Positions 34,959 through 43,713 of a stretch of DNA of 64,000 nt are shown one piece after another. Both the position numbers and the translations under genes were made by a program. How positions within the stretch are numbered: the stretch's first letter is position 1; each line of letters starts with the position of its first letter. This DNA comes from Caryophanon latum (GTDB lineage: Bacteria; Bacillota; Bacilli; Bacillales_A; Planococcaceae), in assembly GCF_001700325.1 (NCBI RefSeq), contig NZ_MATO01000012.1:56999-120998 (forward strand), in the 5' to 3' direction. The notes below the pieces were generated by a model. The model saw nothing but the letters and a program-made list of their open reading frames with translations, was not told the origin of the DNA and searched no databases.

Positions 34959-36401
34959 ATGAATGGTTATTTATTACTGCAAATTGCAGCGAGCATCGTG
35001 CCGACACAAACGGCGCTAATCGATGCTAAGAAACAATGGACGTACGACGAGCTACTACGTGAAGGGATGCGCGTAGCCGGTTCGTTAAAGCCGCACGTCA
35101 CAATAGGGGATACGGTGGCGATCGTACTGACGAACCGCGTTGAATATTTTGCTGTATTACTCGCATGCTGGCAGTTAGGTGTGATCGCCATGCCGGTGAA
35201 CACGCGTCTAAAGGAGAGCGAGCGCGACGCTTTATTAGCAGACGTCGCATGTGTCGTCACAGAGTTGCGCTACGTGGAGCAATCGTTTCGCGTGCCGGTC
35301 GTATGCGTTGAGTCGATGGAGGCACATGTATATGAAGGTGTTGACGAGTGCGAGCAAGCGTTGACATTACTGACGAGTGGAACGTCGAGTGCGCCGAAAA
35401 AAGTCGAAATATTCCATGAACAGTTTGCCGGCTATATTTTTGAGCATAATGATGCACCAGACGGCAGTGATCGCGGTGTATATTTAAACGTCGTGCCGCT
35501 GTTTCATATTAGCGGGCTGACGGCGGTGTTTCATGCGCTATATAGCGGTCGCGCCGTCGTATTGCAAGAAGGGTTTCATGCGGAGCAATTCGTCAAGGCA
35601 GTCGAGCAGCACCGCGTGACGCATACGTTCGTTGTGCCGACGATGCTGTATGACATATTGCAGCAGCAGGCGAATGTTCCATCGCTTCAGCAACTGACAT
35701 ACGGTGGTGCGCCGATGCCGATGCCGGTTTTAGCGCGCGCACTGCAGCAGCTGCCGCACGTCGCGTTTTCCAATGCGTACGGCTTAACGGAAACGACGGC
35801 GACAATTACTGCGCTCACTGCGGACGATCATCGCCAAACAGATGAAGTCGGTCGCAGCCGTTTACGCTCGGTCGGTCGCGCAATTGACGGCGTGCACATT
35901 CGCATTCGTCGTGATGGGCAAACGTGTGCACCGTATGAAGTCGGCGTCGTTGAAGTGCAAAGCGCGCGCATTAATCGCTACGCTGGGCACGATGCACCGA
36001 CATGGTTTGTGACGCATGATGAAGGTTATGTAGACGACGAAGGCTATTTGTTTTTAACGGGACGCAGCAGTGACGTCATCGTGCGCGGCGGTGAAAATAT
36101 TGCGGCGCATGAAGTCGAACAGGCGCTGCTTCATGAGCCGGGCATCGTACAAGCGGCGGTCGTCGGCGTGGAACATGAACGATGGGGCGAAGAAGTGGCA
36201 GCGATCGTTGTGACGAACGGTGCGGTGGACGCGGAGCAGTTACGTACGTCGCTAAAAACGAAGCTTGCGACATTTAAAGTGCCAACGCGTTTTATTTTTG
36301 TGGAAAAGTTACCAGTAAGTACGACAGGGAAAGTGGATAAGCGACAAATTAAACGAATATTCAACGAGCAAAAAGGGAATAGCGTACAACATGGCGAATA
36401 A
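34959..36401 (+). CDS. AMP-forming acyl-CoA ligase
   Basis: ANL-family acid-CoA ligase of 480 residues. Motifs: LLTSGTSSAPKKVE (ATP-binding loop), YGLTETTATIT, GYLFLTGRSSDVIVRGGENIA and the C-terminal lysine motif STTGKVDKRQIK. It resembles O-succinylbenzoate- and crotonobetaine-CoA ligases, but no menaquinone genes are near. With the CoA-transferase and hydratase genes downstream it probably activates an organic acid for breakdown. ATG 34959 behind AAAGGGG; a GTG at 34950 lies within the ribosome binding site. Confidence 0.9.
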   Translation: MNGYLLLQIAASIVPTQTALIDAKKQWTYDELLREGMRVAGSLKPHVTIGDTVAIVLTNRVEYFAVLLACWQLGVIAMPVNTRLKESERDALLADVACVVTELRYVEQSFRVPVVCVESMEAHVYEGVDECEQALTLLTSGTSSAPKKVEIFHEQFAGYIFEHNDAPDGSDRGVYLNVVPLFHISGLTAVFHALYSGRAVVLQEGFHAEQFVKAVEQHRVTHTFVVPTMLYDILQQQANVPSLQQLTYGGAPMPMPVLARALQQLPHVAFSNAYGLTETTATITALTADDHRQTDEVGRSRLRSVGRAIDGVHIRIRRDGQTCAPYEVGVVEVQSARINRYAGHDAPTWFVTHDEGYVDDEGYLFLTGRSSDVIVRGGENIAAHEVEQALLHEPGIVQAAVVGVEHERWGEEVAAIVVTNGAVDAEQLRTSLKTKLATFKVPTRFIFVEKLPVSTTGKVDKRQIKRIFNEQKGNSVQHGE

Positions 36402-36436
36402 AATTAAAATGCTACAAAAACATTAGGGGGTATTGG

Positions 36437-36553
36437 ATGACACATAAAATGGGCACGAAGCTGATGTGCGAGACGTGTAAAAGTGAATTTATCGTAACGA
36501 AAGGTGGAAGCGGCAACATGACGTGCTGCGGTCAACCGCTACAAAAAAAGTGA
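36437..36553 (+). CDS. Desulforedoxin-like miniprotein 1
   Basis: Encodes 38 residues with LMCETCKSEFIVTKGGSG and CCGQPL: the Cys-x2-Cys ... Cys-Cys arrangement of desulforedoxin and the N-terminal domain of desulfoferrodoxin, which bind one iron (or zinc) with four cysteines. GGGGG lies six bases before the ATG. It ends ten bases before a second copy. It lies inside the CoA-thioester operon. Function here is unknown: electron transfer or metal-dependent folding are options. Confidence 0.8.
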   Translation: MTHKMGTKLMCETCKSEFIVTKGGSGNMTCCGQPLQKK

Positions 36554-36563
36554 GGTGAACAAC

Positions 36564-36707
36564 ATGAGCAATCAACTAGGAAAACGTTTTGAATGTACGG
36601 AATGTGGCGCAGAGCTACTTTGTACAAAAGCAGGAGACGGCGAAGTAACGTGCTGCGACAAGCCGATGGAGCTGAAAAAGCCAGCAGCGTTACCGACAGC
36701 CGATTAA
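36564..36707 (+). CDS. Desulforedoxin-like miniprotein 2
   Basis: Encodes 47 residues: FECTECGAELLCTKAGDGE and CCDKPMEL, again Cys-x2-Cys ... Cys-Cys. It is a paralogue of the preceding gene (shared LMCxxC/FECxxC, TKxGxG, VTCC/MTCC) and arose by tandem duplication or was kept as a pair. GAGGTGAAC precedes the ATG. The CoA-transferase gene starts 17 bases downstream. Both miniproteins would bind metal; whether they join in a heterodimer is open. Confidence 0.82.
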   Translation: MSNQLGKRFECTECGAELLCTKAGDGEVTCCDKPMELKKPAALPTAD

Positions 36708-36723
36708 TTGAGGTGAGCAAAGG

Positions 36724-38466
36724 GTGAATGAATCATTAAAAGGGGTTACAGTGTTAGAGCTAACGAGAAGTGTGGCAGGTAGCTACGCAGGTGGCTTGCT
36801 TGCCGCAAACGGAGCGACCGTGCATAAAATTGTATCATTGCCGAGCGATGTGACGCCGTTTACGTGTGCGCACAAAAAACTGCACGAAAATGACGCGCTC
36901 ATGTCGTTATTGTTGCAGCCGTTTCAGCTCATTATTACCGATAGTGCAATGGATTTACATACGCGCACGTTTGTCCAGCGCGCGAAGCCACATGTGCTAA
37001 CGTGCCACTTAGAAATTGGCAACGCACTTGATAGTACTGAAGAAGTGTTGCAAGCGATTAACGGTTGGTCGGCATTAACGGGTGATCAAGAGGAATCAGC
37101 ACTCGTTATTGGTGGGTCGCCTGCTTCGGTCGTCATCGGTGCACATATCGCATTTATTGCGACGGCGGCATTGTATAACGACATAACGGAGCGTGTAACC
37201 GTATATGCCGAGGAAGTGTTAGCGAGTGCGCTTGAAGGAGCGGCGACGCAATATATCGCACAGCGCGCAGAACGACGTCGCTACGGCAATCGTCATCAAG
37301 GGCTCATTCCGATGTTTATTACAAAAGCAAGTGACGGCTACGTATTTATCGGCGCACCGACAGAGGACAAATGGGAGCTTCTCGCAAGGTGGGCAGAAAT
37401 TGATGAGCCAGCGTACGCAAGCGATGAAGGACGCGCTCGCAACGTAAAAGACGTCGAGGCACGGCTTGCACAGTGGGCGAAAACGCAAACAGTCGATGAG
37501 CTCGTCGTCGTCGGGCAAGCGTTTCGACTGCCTTTTGCGAAAGTGCAAACGCCACAGCAGCTACGCGAATGTCCACAACTGCAGCACCGCGGCTATTTTA
37601 AGCGCCGCATTCCGTGGAAGGAAACAGTGCTTGCCGAAGCTGCTCCGACGCATAAGCCGCTTGCCAATTTACGCATTCTCGATTTAACGTCGATGTGGGC
37701 AGGGCCGTATTGCAGTCGTTTATTCGCCGATCTTGGGGCAGAGGTGATTAAAATTGAAGCACCGACGCGACCAGACGGCATTCGAAAAGGGCAAAATGCT
37801 GCTGCGCCGTTTTTCCAAGAGCTGAACCGCAACAAGCGCGCCATTACGCTCAACTTGCAGCAACAAGAAGACCGCGTGCAGTTTGAGTTACTCGTGCAAA
37901 ATGCGGACGTGCTCATTGAAAACTTTAGCCCGCGCGTCATGGAAAACTTCGGCTATACGCCAGAAGCGCTGCATCGTTTAAACGAGCGACTGCACATTAC
38001 GTCGCTATCGGCATTTGGGCAAACGGGTCATTACCGCGACTATATCGGTTACGGTCCGACGCTTGAGAGCTTCGGTGGCATCGCATCGGTGACGGGCTAC
38101 GGCGAAACACCGTGGTTACCAGGGTTTTCGGTTAGTGATTTCGGTGCGGGTATTCACGGTGCAGCGGCGACGATGTTTGCATTGTACGGACAAAAGACGC
38201 ACGGTGCAGTAAAGCGCATTGACGTATCGCAATATGAGGTCGCAGTCAACTTGCTTGCGAATGCGCTGTATGAAAAAGTGAATAAACAGCGCTCGCTATC
38301 GGCATCGTCATTAAAAACGGTGTGCAGCCGCCTCGTCGAAAGTCAAAAAATACATGGCGCATTTTTTTATACGTGTGCAAGCTTGCCGACGACGATTACG
38401 CCAGCGCCTGCCATTGGTGAACACGATGCGCATTATAAAGGATGTGAAAAGCATGCTACTGATTGA
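36724..38466 (+). CDS. CaiB/BaiF family CoA-transferase, two fused halves
   Basis: Family III CoA-transferase, 580 residues (single-domain members have about 400). Two family-like N-terminal parts occur: GVTVLELTRSVAGSYAGGLLA (residue 7) and NLRILDLTSMWAGPYCSRLF (about 316). The first half contains a C-terminal-type region (YGNRHQGLIPMFITKASDGYV); the second has the substrate part (NRNKRAITLNL, YGPTLESFGGIASVTGY) and ends with PAPAIGEHDAHY, the usual C-terminal motif. It looks like a compact fusion. Start GTG behind GAGGTGAG. Transfers CoA between organic acids; substrate unknown. Overlaps the next gene by 14 bases. Confidence 0.82.
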   Translation: MNESLKGVTVLELTRSVAGSYAGGLLAANGATVHKIVSLPSDVTPFTCAHKKLHENDALMSLLLQPFQLIITDSAMDLHTRTFVQRAKPHVLTCHLEIGNALDSTEEVLQAINGWSALTGDQEESALVIGGSPASVVIGAHIAFIATAALYNDITERVTVYAEEVLASALEGAATQYIAQRAERRRYGNRHQGLIPMFITKASDGYVFIGAPTEDKWELLARWAEIDEPAYASDEGRARNVKDVEARLAQWAKTQTVDELVVVGQAFRLPFAKVQTPQQLRECPQLQHRGYFKRRIPWKETVLAEAAPTHKPLANLRILDLTSMWAGPYCSRLFADLGAEVIKIEAPTRPDGIRKGQNAAAPFFQELNRNKRAITLNLQQQEDRVQFELLVQNADVLIENFSPRVMENFGYTPEALHRLNERLHITSLSAFGQTGHYRDYIGYGPTLESFGGIASVTGYGETPWLPGFSVSDFGAGIHGAAATMFALYGQKTHGAVKRIDVSQYEVAVNLLANALYEKVNKQRSLSASSLKTVCSRLVESQKIHGAFFYTCASLPTTITPAPAIGEHDAHYKGCEKHATD

Positions 38467-39163
38467 TGGGAAACTCGCGACAGTAACGATTCCAGAGGCG
38501 GTTATGACGACGGAGCTTGCAGCGAGATTGCGAGACGTCGCCGAGCAGTTGATGTATGAAACGAGCGTATATGTTGTGCTCGTGCAAACGACACCACCTC
38601 ATTTTTTACACGAACTTGTCGAATCGGACGTGACGGGTCATTATAGTGTATCCAATCAAGTGACGATGATGCTTGCGGCGTGGTCGCGTATTCCGCAGCC
38701 AATTATTGCGGTCATTCGCGGACGCTGTGCAAACGTCGGTTTAAGTTTTGCGTCGCTTGCGGATTTTCGCTTCGGCACAGACGAGACGGTGTTTGCGCAC
38801 GATCGAATGCCGCTTGGTGGCGTATCTCGTCGCTTTAGCCAGCTCGTCGGGAAAGGTCCAGCGATGCACGTATTACTCGGTGGGCATGTGATGGACGCAA
38901 ACGAAGCGACAATGCGAGGCTTTTTACATGTGGAAAATGATGCAGCTGCTGCGGCGATGGAGCTAGCACAGCGTTTATGCAAGCAGTCGCCTGTTGCGAT
39001 GAACTACACGAAAGAAAGCATGCTGCGCGGCAGTGATTTGACGTTCCAACAAGCATTGCTTCAGGAGCTTGATTTATACATGCTCGTGCAAACGTCCGAT
39101 GATCGGCTAGAAGGGGTGGACGCGTATTTAAAAAAGCGCACGCCGCAGTTTACAGGTGAGTAA
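38453..39163 (+). CDS. Enoyl-CoA hydratase family protein lacking both catalytic glutamates
   Basis: A crotonase-fold protein of 236 residues. The oxyanion region reads RGRCANVGLSFASLADFRFG, where a hydratase has GGGLELA; the second catalytic position (PE in LPE...LG) reads AHDRMPLGG. Both glutamates needed for hydration are thus missing, while the CoA fold and the C-terminus (KKRTPQFTG) remain. ATG 38453 behind AAAGGA, overlapping the upstream gene by 14 bases; the open frame runs farther upstream but without a start signal. It may have another activity or support its neighbour. Confidence 0.82.
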   Translation: MLLIDGKLATVTIPEAVMTTELAARLRDVAEQLMYETSVYVVLVQTTPPHFLHELVESDVTGHYSVSNQVTMMLAAWSRIPQPIIAVIRGRCANVGLSFASLADFRFGTDETVFAHDRMPLGGVSRRFSQLVGKGPAMHVLLGGHVMDANEATMRGFLHVENDAAAAAMELAQRLCKQSPVAMNYTKESMLRGSDLTFQQALLQELDLYMLVQTSDDRLEGVDAYLKKRTPQFTGE

Positions 39164-39164
39164 C

Positions 39165-39806
39165 ATGGGTATTAATTTAACACGAGCAGATGACATTTTA
39201 TACGTGCAGCTTGACCGCATCGAAGCGCTTAACGCGATTGATGCACCGATGCGTGATGCGCTATATGAGGCATTTTGCAACGTGCAAGACGATCCGAGCA
39301 TTGAAGCGATTATTTTACACGGTGCAGGCAAAGGCTTTTGTGCAGGAGCTGATTTAGCGGAATTTGGCGAGGCAAACACTGTGCTACAGAAGCGGCGCAT
39401 TCGGTTGCAGCATGATGTTTGGGAAGTGATTCGTACGTGCAATAAGCTAACAATCGCGGCGATGCACGGCTTTGCGGTCGGCTCGGGCATTGAGCTAGCG
39501 ATGCTTTGTGATATGCGCATTGCTGCGGAGAAGACGATATTTGCGTTACCGGAAGCGGCAATTGGCATGATGCCAGCAGCAGGTGGGACACAAAGTTTAC
39601 CTCGCGTAACGAACTTATCGCGTGCTGTGGACATTGCGTTAACCGGGCGCAAGTTTTCGGTAAACGAGGCGTGGCAGTACGGCATTATCGAACACATTGT
39701 GCCACAAGATGAGCTGCTAGACGCTGCAACAGCTTATGCAAAGACGATTATACAAAAACCGTATTGGCGCACGGTGCAGCAGCACATTCGTACGAGCGCG
39801 GACTAA
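39165..39806 (+). CDS. Enoyl-CoA hydratase/isomerase
   Basis: A 213-residue crotonase-fold protein with the full catalytic set: GKGFCAGADLAEF, HGFAVGSGIELAMLCDMRIA (first Glu) and ALPEAAIGMMPAAGGTQ (second Glu). It is shorter than typical (about 260), with a short C-terminal end. It begins one base after the preceding paralogue with AGGTGAG as ribosome binding site. Probably acts on the CoA ester made by the ligase of this operon. Confidence 0.88.
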   Translation: MGINLTRADDILYVQLDRIEALNAIDAPMRDALYEAFCNVQDDPSIEAIILHGAGKGFCAGADLAEFGEANTVLQKRRIRLQHDVWEVIRTCNKLTIAAMHGFAVGSGIELAMLCDMRIAAEKTIFALPEAAIGMMPAAGGTQSLPRVTNLSRAVDIALTGRKFSVNEAWQYGIIEHIVPQDELLDAATAYAKTIIQKPYWRTVQQHIRTSAD

Positions 39807-39818
39807 GGAGGAACAGCG

Positions 39819-40775
39819 ATGCAAGCAATCGATGCAATTACAGCGAACATTACACGCGTACAGTTACCGTTACCGTACGATTTAATGTCGATGAACAGCT
39901 ATATTTTTGAAGGGAAAAACGGTATTACGATCGTCGATACAGGTGACAGCATGCCAGAAGCGAAGGAAGTATGGCAGCGCGCAATCGGCAATCGTCGCGT
40001 CGAGCGCATCGTCATTACGCACGGGCATACCGATCATTTAGGTTGTGCGAACTGGCTGCGTGAGTTGTACGACGCACCGGTATATATGCACGAAAAAACG
40101 GTGCATCGCGTTGAGCGTTTAAAGGCAGGGCTTGCAGCAGGTCGCTACGTCAATCCGACCGACGAAGTGTTTGCGCTATACGGCGTGCATGTGGAGCTGC
40201 CGAATATTGAAGTGACGATTGATTATCGTAATTATGTCGTCGAGCCAGATGTTGTGTTCAATGAGCATACGGGCATTATGCTTGGCGATGTGCATTACGA
40301 CGTGCTGTTTACACCTGGGCATTCCGAGGATCACGTATGCTTTTACAATGAAGCGGAGCAAGTGCTCGTTGTAGGCGATCATTTACTTGAAGTGCTCAAT
40401 CCGGTCATTTTACCGACGCTGCAATTTTTAAATCCAATCGAGCCGTATTTGTCTTCGTTTGACATGATTGAACAGTTAAATGTACGCCATGTGCTAACGG
40501 GGCATTTAGCGCTCGTGTCGGATTTAAAGCCGCGTATTCAACGACTGCGTACGCATTACCATAAGCGCATTTTACAAACATTTGATGCGGTAAAAAACGG
40601 CAACACGACGCTTCATGACGTCACAGCGTTCGTCTATGCGGGCAAGGAAGGGCGACTTGGACACTCGATGTATGCACAAACGGTCGCAATGCTGCATTAT
40701 TTAGCTGCAATCGACAAAATTTCAATTCACGGTGAAACGCCGAACCGAACATTTGCTTTACCTTCTTTCGAGTAA
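39819..40775 (+). CDS. Metallo-beta-lactamase fold hydrolase
   Basis: A 318-residue MBL-fold hydrolase with THGHTDHLGC (metal site), PGHSEDHVCFY, VVGDHLL and LTGHLA. Similar proteins accompany beta-oxidation-like operons, where thioester hydrolysis is a likely role; glyoxalase-like activity is an alternative. ATG behind AAGGAGG, 12 bases after the hydratase gene. It is the last gene of the operon; luxS follows with its own leader. Confidence 0.88.
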   Translation: MQAIDAITANITRVQLPLPYDLMSMNSYIFEGKNGITIVDTGDSMPEAKEVWQRAIGNRRVERIVITHGHTDHLGCANWLRELYDAPVYMHEKTVHRVERLKAGLAAGRYVNPTDEVFALYGVHVELPNIEVTIDYRNYVVEPDVVFNEHTGIMLGDVHYDVLFTPGHSEDHVCFYNEAEQVLVVGDHLLEVLNPVILPTLQFLNPIEPYLSSFDMIEQLNVRHVLTGHLALVSDLKPRIQRLRTHYHKRILQTFDAVKNGNTTLHDVTAFVYAGKEGRLGHSMYAQTVAMLHYLAAIDKISIHGETPNRTFALPSFE

Positions 40776-40839
40776 CGGTATATACTAGTTAGAAAACATA
40801 GAAAAAACACTGTTTTCAGTTAACTTGGAGGTTTACACG

Positions 40840-41313
40840 ATGACGAAAGATAAAACAAATGTAGAAAGCTTTGATTTAGACCATACAAAAGTAGCAGCAC
40901 CGTACGTACGTTTAGCCGGTGTAAAAGTTGGGCAACACGGTGATGAAGTACGCAAATACGACATTCGCTTAAAGCAGCCAAACATCGAGCATATGGAAAT
41001 GCCAGCGCTTCATTCATTAGAGCATTTAATGGCAGACCGCATTCGCAACCATACAGACCAAGTAGTCGATTTATCGCCAATGGGCTGTCAAACAGGCTTT
41101 TATTTATCGATGATCAACCACGACAATTACGACGAAGTGCTCGACATTTTAGCAAAAACAGCGCAAGACGTACTTGATGCAACGGCAGTACCTGCATGTA
41201 ACGAAGTGCAATGCGGCTGGGCGGCAAGTCATAGCTTACAAGGTGCACAAGCGTTAGCGAAAGAATTTTTAGATAAAAAAGACGAATGGCGTCAAGTGTT
41301 TAAAGCGGAGTAA
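40840..41313 (+). CDS. luxS: S-ribosylhomocysteine lyase LuxS
   Basis: A 157-residue metalloenzyme of the activated methyl cycle; it forms homocysteine and the precursor of autoinducer 2. Metal ligands are in HSLEHLMA (His-x3-His) and [21 protein letters not shown] is typical. The usual HTxEH is HSLEH here. ATG 40840 behind TTGGAGG. Followed by a strong terminator, so it is a single-gene unit. Confidence 0.95.
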   Translation: MTKDKTNVESFDLDHTKVAAPYVRLAGVKVGQHGDEVRKYDIRLKQPNIEHMEMPALHSLEHLMADRIRNHTDQVVDLSPMGCQTGFYLSMINHDNYDEVLDILAKTAQDVLDATAVPACNEVQCGWAASHSLQGAQALAKEFLDKKDEWRQVFKAE

Positions 41314-41320
41314 CAATAAG

Positions 41321-41365
41321 AAGGGCAGTGCTAAAGAAAAATGACTTTAGCGCTGCCCTTTTTGC
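41321..41365 (+). terminator. Terminator after luxS
   Basis: AAGGGCAGTGCTAAAG pairs with CTTTAGCGCTGCCCTT, followed by T. Confidence 0.9.
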
Positions 41366-41419
41366 GTGGATCGACATGCAGATGCGATTTGTGATGAAAA
41401 TATTTGTGTAGGCAGACAA

Positions 41420-41553
41420 ATGTTGCTCGTAACGAGAGGCGGACTCCAGCGGGAATAGCTCGCGTCGAAAGACCCCGCAGATACGAGGTACGAGTATCGA
41501 GGAGGCATGAGCCGAGCCTGCGGAAATCCTGCCTTGAACGTGAAGAGCAACAT
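41420..41553. repeat. Interspersed repeat with inverted ends (ATGTTGCTC)
   Basis: ATGTTGCTC and GAGCAACAT are exact inverted ends. Inside: CGAGAGGCGGACTCCAGCGG, AGACCCCGCAG and GCCTGCGGAAATCCTGCCTT, the same core as other copies. It lies between luxS and proC. Confidence 0.65.
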
Positions 41554-41564
41554 GAAATAAGTCG

Positions 41565-42365
41565 TTACTTCAACGCTGCATCCTTCTTCATCACCGCACG
41601 AATCGCCTCATGAATCGTATGCTCAAAATGCTGATCTTGAAGCGTCATGACCCCTTCAATCGTCGTGCCACCTGGTGAGCAAACTTGGTCAACTAAGTCG
41701 TACGGGTGCTGCTCGCCAATCGACTCAAGCACCATTTTTGCACTGCCGAGCACCGAGCTTGCGGCAATTTCTAGCGCTACTTTTTTCGGCAAGCCGTCAC
41801 GCACACCGGCACGCGCTAACGCATCGATGTACATGTACGTAAACGCGGGTGACGAGCAACCTGTCGCTGTGAAAATGGCAAACTGTTCTTCAGGTAACTC
41901 GACGATCGAGCCGACTGTTGAAAACAATGTGCGCACGAGCTGTTTTTGTGCATCTGTTGCGCGGGCTGGAGCAGAAAAGCAGCTCGTTGATGCACCGACC
42001 ATTGCGTTAATGTTTGGCATGACGCGAATGACCGTGTTGTTCGGTAAAAACTGTGCATAAAACGATAGCGGTTTGCCAGCTGCGATTGAAATGATGAGCT
42101 GCTGCTCGCGTATAAGCGGTGCCATCGTTTGTAGTACACTTTCTAGCATGTTCGGCTTCACGGCCAAAATGATGACGTCAGAAGCGGCGACGAGTTGCTC
42201 GGTCGTATCGCACGCTGAAATGCCGTACGTGCTCGCGAGCTTTACTGTTTTGTCGCTTGAACGATTTAGCCCAAAAATCGTGTCGGGTGGAAACACGCTC
42301 GATTGGCACATCCCTTTAATAATTGCCGAAGCCATATTGCCAAGTCCGATAAAGCCGTAGTTCAT
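41565..42365 (-). CDS. proC: Pyrroline-5-carboxylate reductase
   Basis: Last step of proline synthesis. The 266 residues start MNYGFIGLGNMASAIIKG (NADP-binding) and include VILAVKPNM, the substrate region RVMPNINAMVGAS, and SPAFTYMYIDALARAGVRDGL and QVCSPGGTTIEGV. ATG at 42365 is set by AAAGGAG upstream; the longer frame to 42476 has no ribosome binding site. Convergent with luxS across a repeat. Confidence 0.94.
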   Translation of the reverse strand: MNYGFIGLGNMASAIIKGMCQSSVFPPDTIFGLNRSSDKTVKLASTYGISACDTTEQLVAASDVIILAVKPNMLESVLQTMAPLIREQQLIISIAAGKPLSFYAQFLPNNTVIRVMPNINAMVGASTSCFSAPARATDAQKQLVRTLFSTVGSIVELPEEQFAIFTATGCSSPAFTYMYIDALARAGVRDGLPKKVALEIAASSVLGSAKMVLESIGEQHPYDLVDQVCSPGGTTIEGVMTLQDQHFEHTIHEAIRAVMKKDAALK

Positions 42366-42477
42366 AATGAAAACTCCTTTAAGTAGATTGCATTTTTTTA
42401 GTATAGCGAGTTGCGACGATGCGAAACAAGCAATACGCTTCTTACTTAACTTCGTATTTGACTGGCTCATCACCATG

Positions 42478-42530
42478 TTCGCAGAAAGCTTGCTTCGACA
42501 TGAACAACAACCTACGTTATCGTGAAAAAT
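42478..42530. repeat. Decayed end of an interspersed repeat
   Basis: CGCAGAAAGCTTGCTTCGAC and ATGAACAACAACCTACGTTA resemble GCGGAAAGCCTGCCTCGACG and TGAAAAGCAACCCCAAGTTA of the copy at 63489-63592. Only this right half is seen. Confidence 0.5.
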
Positions 42531-42633
42531 CGTTTAACGCCTACTTATTTCAATTGAAGTGAAGTATTCTTACTTAAGTTTTGATAAAAGAAACAGCTTA
42601 ATGCATAATTAGAGCGAAAAGTAGGTGAAAAAC

Positions 42634-43605
42634 ATGAAACGAAAAGAGCCGTTACGAAAAAAGGGCAACATGATTGTGTTCCCGGGCGTTATCGAGCGCA
42701 CGTTAGAAATAGCACATGAGCATGCGGAATATTATCGTTATGACGAGGCGGTTCAAGATTTTGAAAAAGCATTCGATTTAGTTGAGCCGCCGACACGCTC
42801 ATTGCTTGCGTATGCGTATTGCTTATATGAGGTGCGACGATTTGCCGATGCGCGTGACGTATGCGAGCGCGTGCTGACGCATCCGAACATTCCGATGATT
42901 GAAGTGATGGAGCTCTATTTAACAGTATGTATCGAGTTGAAGGAATATGCACACGTACAAACGCTTGCGAGCAATTTACTACAGCAGTCGTTAACGGACG
43001 AGCAGCGCGAAAAAATTGAGCGCGTGAAGCTGCTAAACGAAAAAATTATGGACCGTTTAGAAGGGCAGCAAACAGTGCAGGACCGGCTCGATACGTTTTT
43101 AACGTCGCCGATTCATGAGCAAGATCAATTTGTGAGCGCCTTGTTTCAGCAAAACATTCGCCCGTACAAAGAGACGCTCATTCGTTACGCTGAAAATGCG
43201 TCGGTGCATCCACTCATTCGCGCAACGTTGCTCACCGTTTTTTGCGAGCAGCAAATCGATTGCGTCATTCATTATCCAATCGACGAGCGAACGATTGATA
43301 TTAACCCGACCGAGCTAGTCGGCAGCCCGTTTGATATGCCGCAATATAAGGCGTTAATTTCGCTTGCGCATCAGCACCTCGATGCCGATCCATCAAAGCT
43401 TGAGCTTGTTGAGGACGTCATTAAACGCCACGCTTTATACGTTTATCCACTTGATTGGGAAACATTTTGCGGCTATACGACGGATGAAATGTTTGCCGGT
43501 TACGTGCAGTATATGGAGCTGTTATTTGGACAGCGCGACGACATGGATGCGGACATAATGAGCTGCATTCAACAGATGGAACTGAATATGAATGTTGAGA
43601 TGTAA
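42634..43605 (+). CDS. Tetratricopeptide-like protein (YsoA-like)
   Basis: A 323-residue helical protein. Residues about 20-120 form TPR-like helix pairs (AEYYRYDEAVQDFEKAFDL, TRSLLAYAYCLYEVRRFADA, LYLTVCIELKEYAHV). Place directly before tig matches ysoA of B. subtilis. No enzyme motif is visible. ATG 42634 behind GTAGGTG; an in-frame GTG lies inside that site. Likely a protein-protein interaction factor. Confidence 0.8.
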   Translation: MKRKEPLRKKGNMIVFPGVIERTLEIAHEHAEYYRYDEAVQDFEKAFDLVEPPTRSLLAYAYCLYEVRRFADARDVCERVLTHPNIPMIEVMELYLTVCIELKEYAHVQTLASNLLQQSLTDEQREKIERVKLLNEKIMDRLEGQQTVQDRLDTFLTSPIHEQDQFVSALFQQNIRPYKETLIRYAENASVHPLIRATLLTVFCEQQIDCVIHYPIDERTIDINPTELVGSPFDMPQYKALISLAHQHLDADPSKLELVEDVIKRHALYVYPLDWETFCGYTTDEMFAGYVQYMELLFGQRDDMDADIMSCIQQMELNMNVEM

Positions 43606-43713
43606 GGAAATTTGTTGAAAGTCTAAGCATCTGTGTTATACTAAAGTGGTTGTCAAATCTTAATAATTAAGTAAGTTGTCTAACAAGGAAATTTATTTTT
43701 GGAGGGTATATAC

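Noticed and set aside
41565..42476. Longer proC frame starting at 42476
   Set aside because: The added 37 residues precede the Rossmann start MNYGFIGLG and lack a ribosome binding site.
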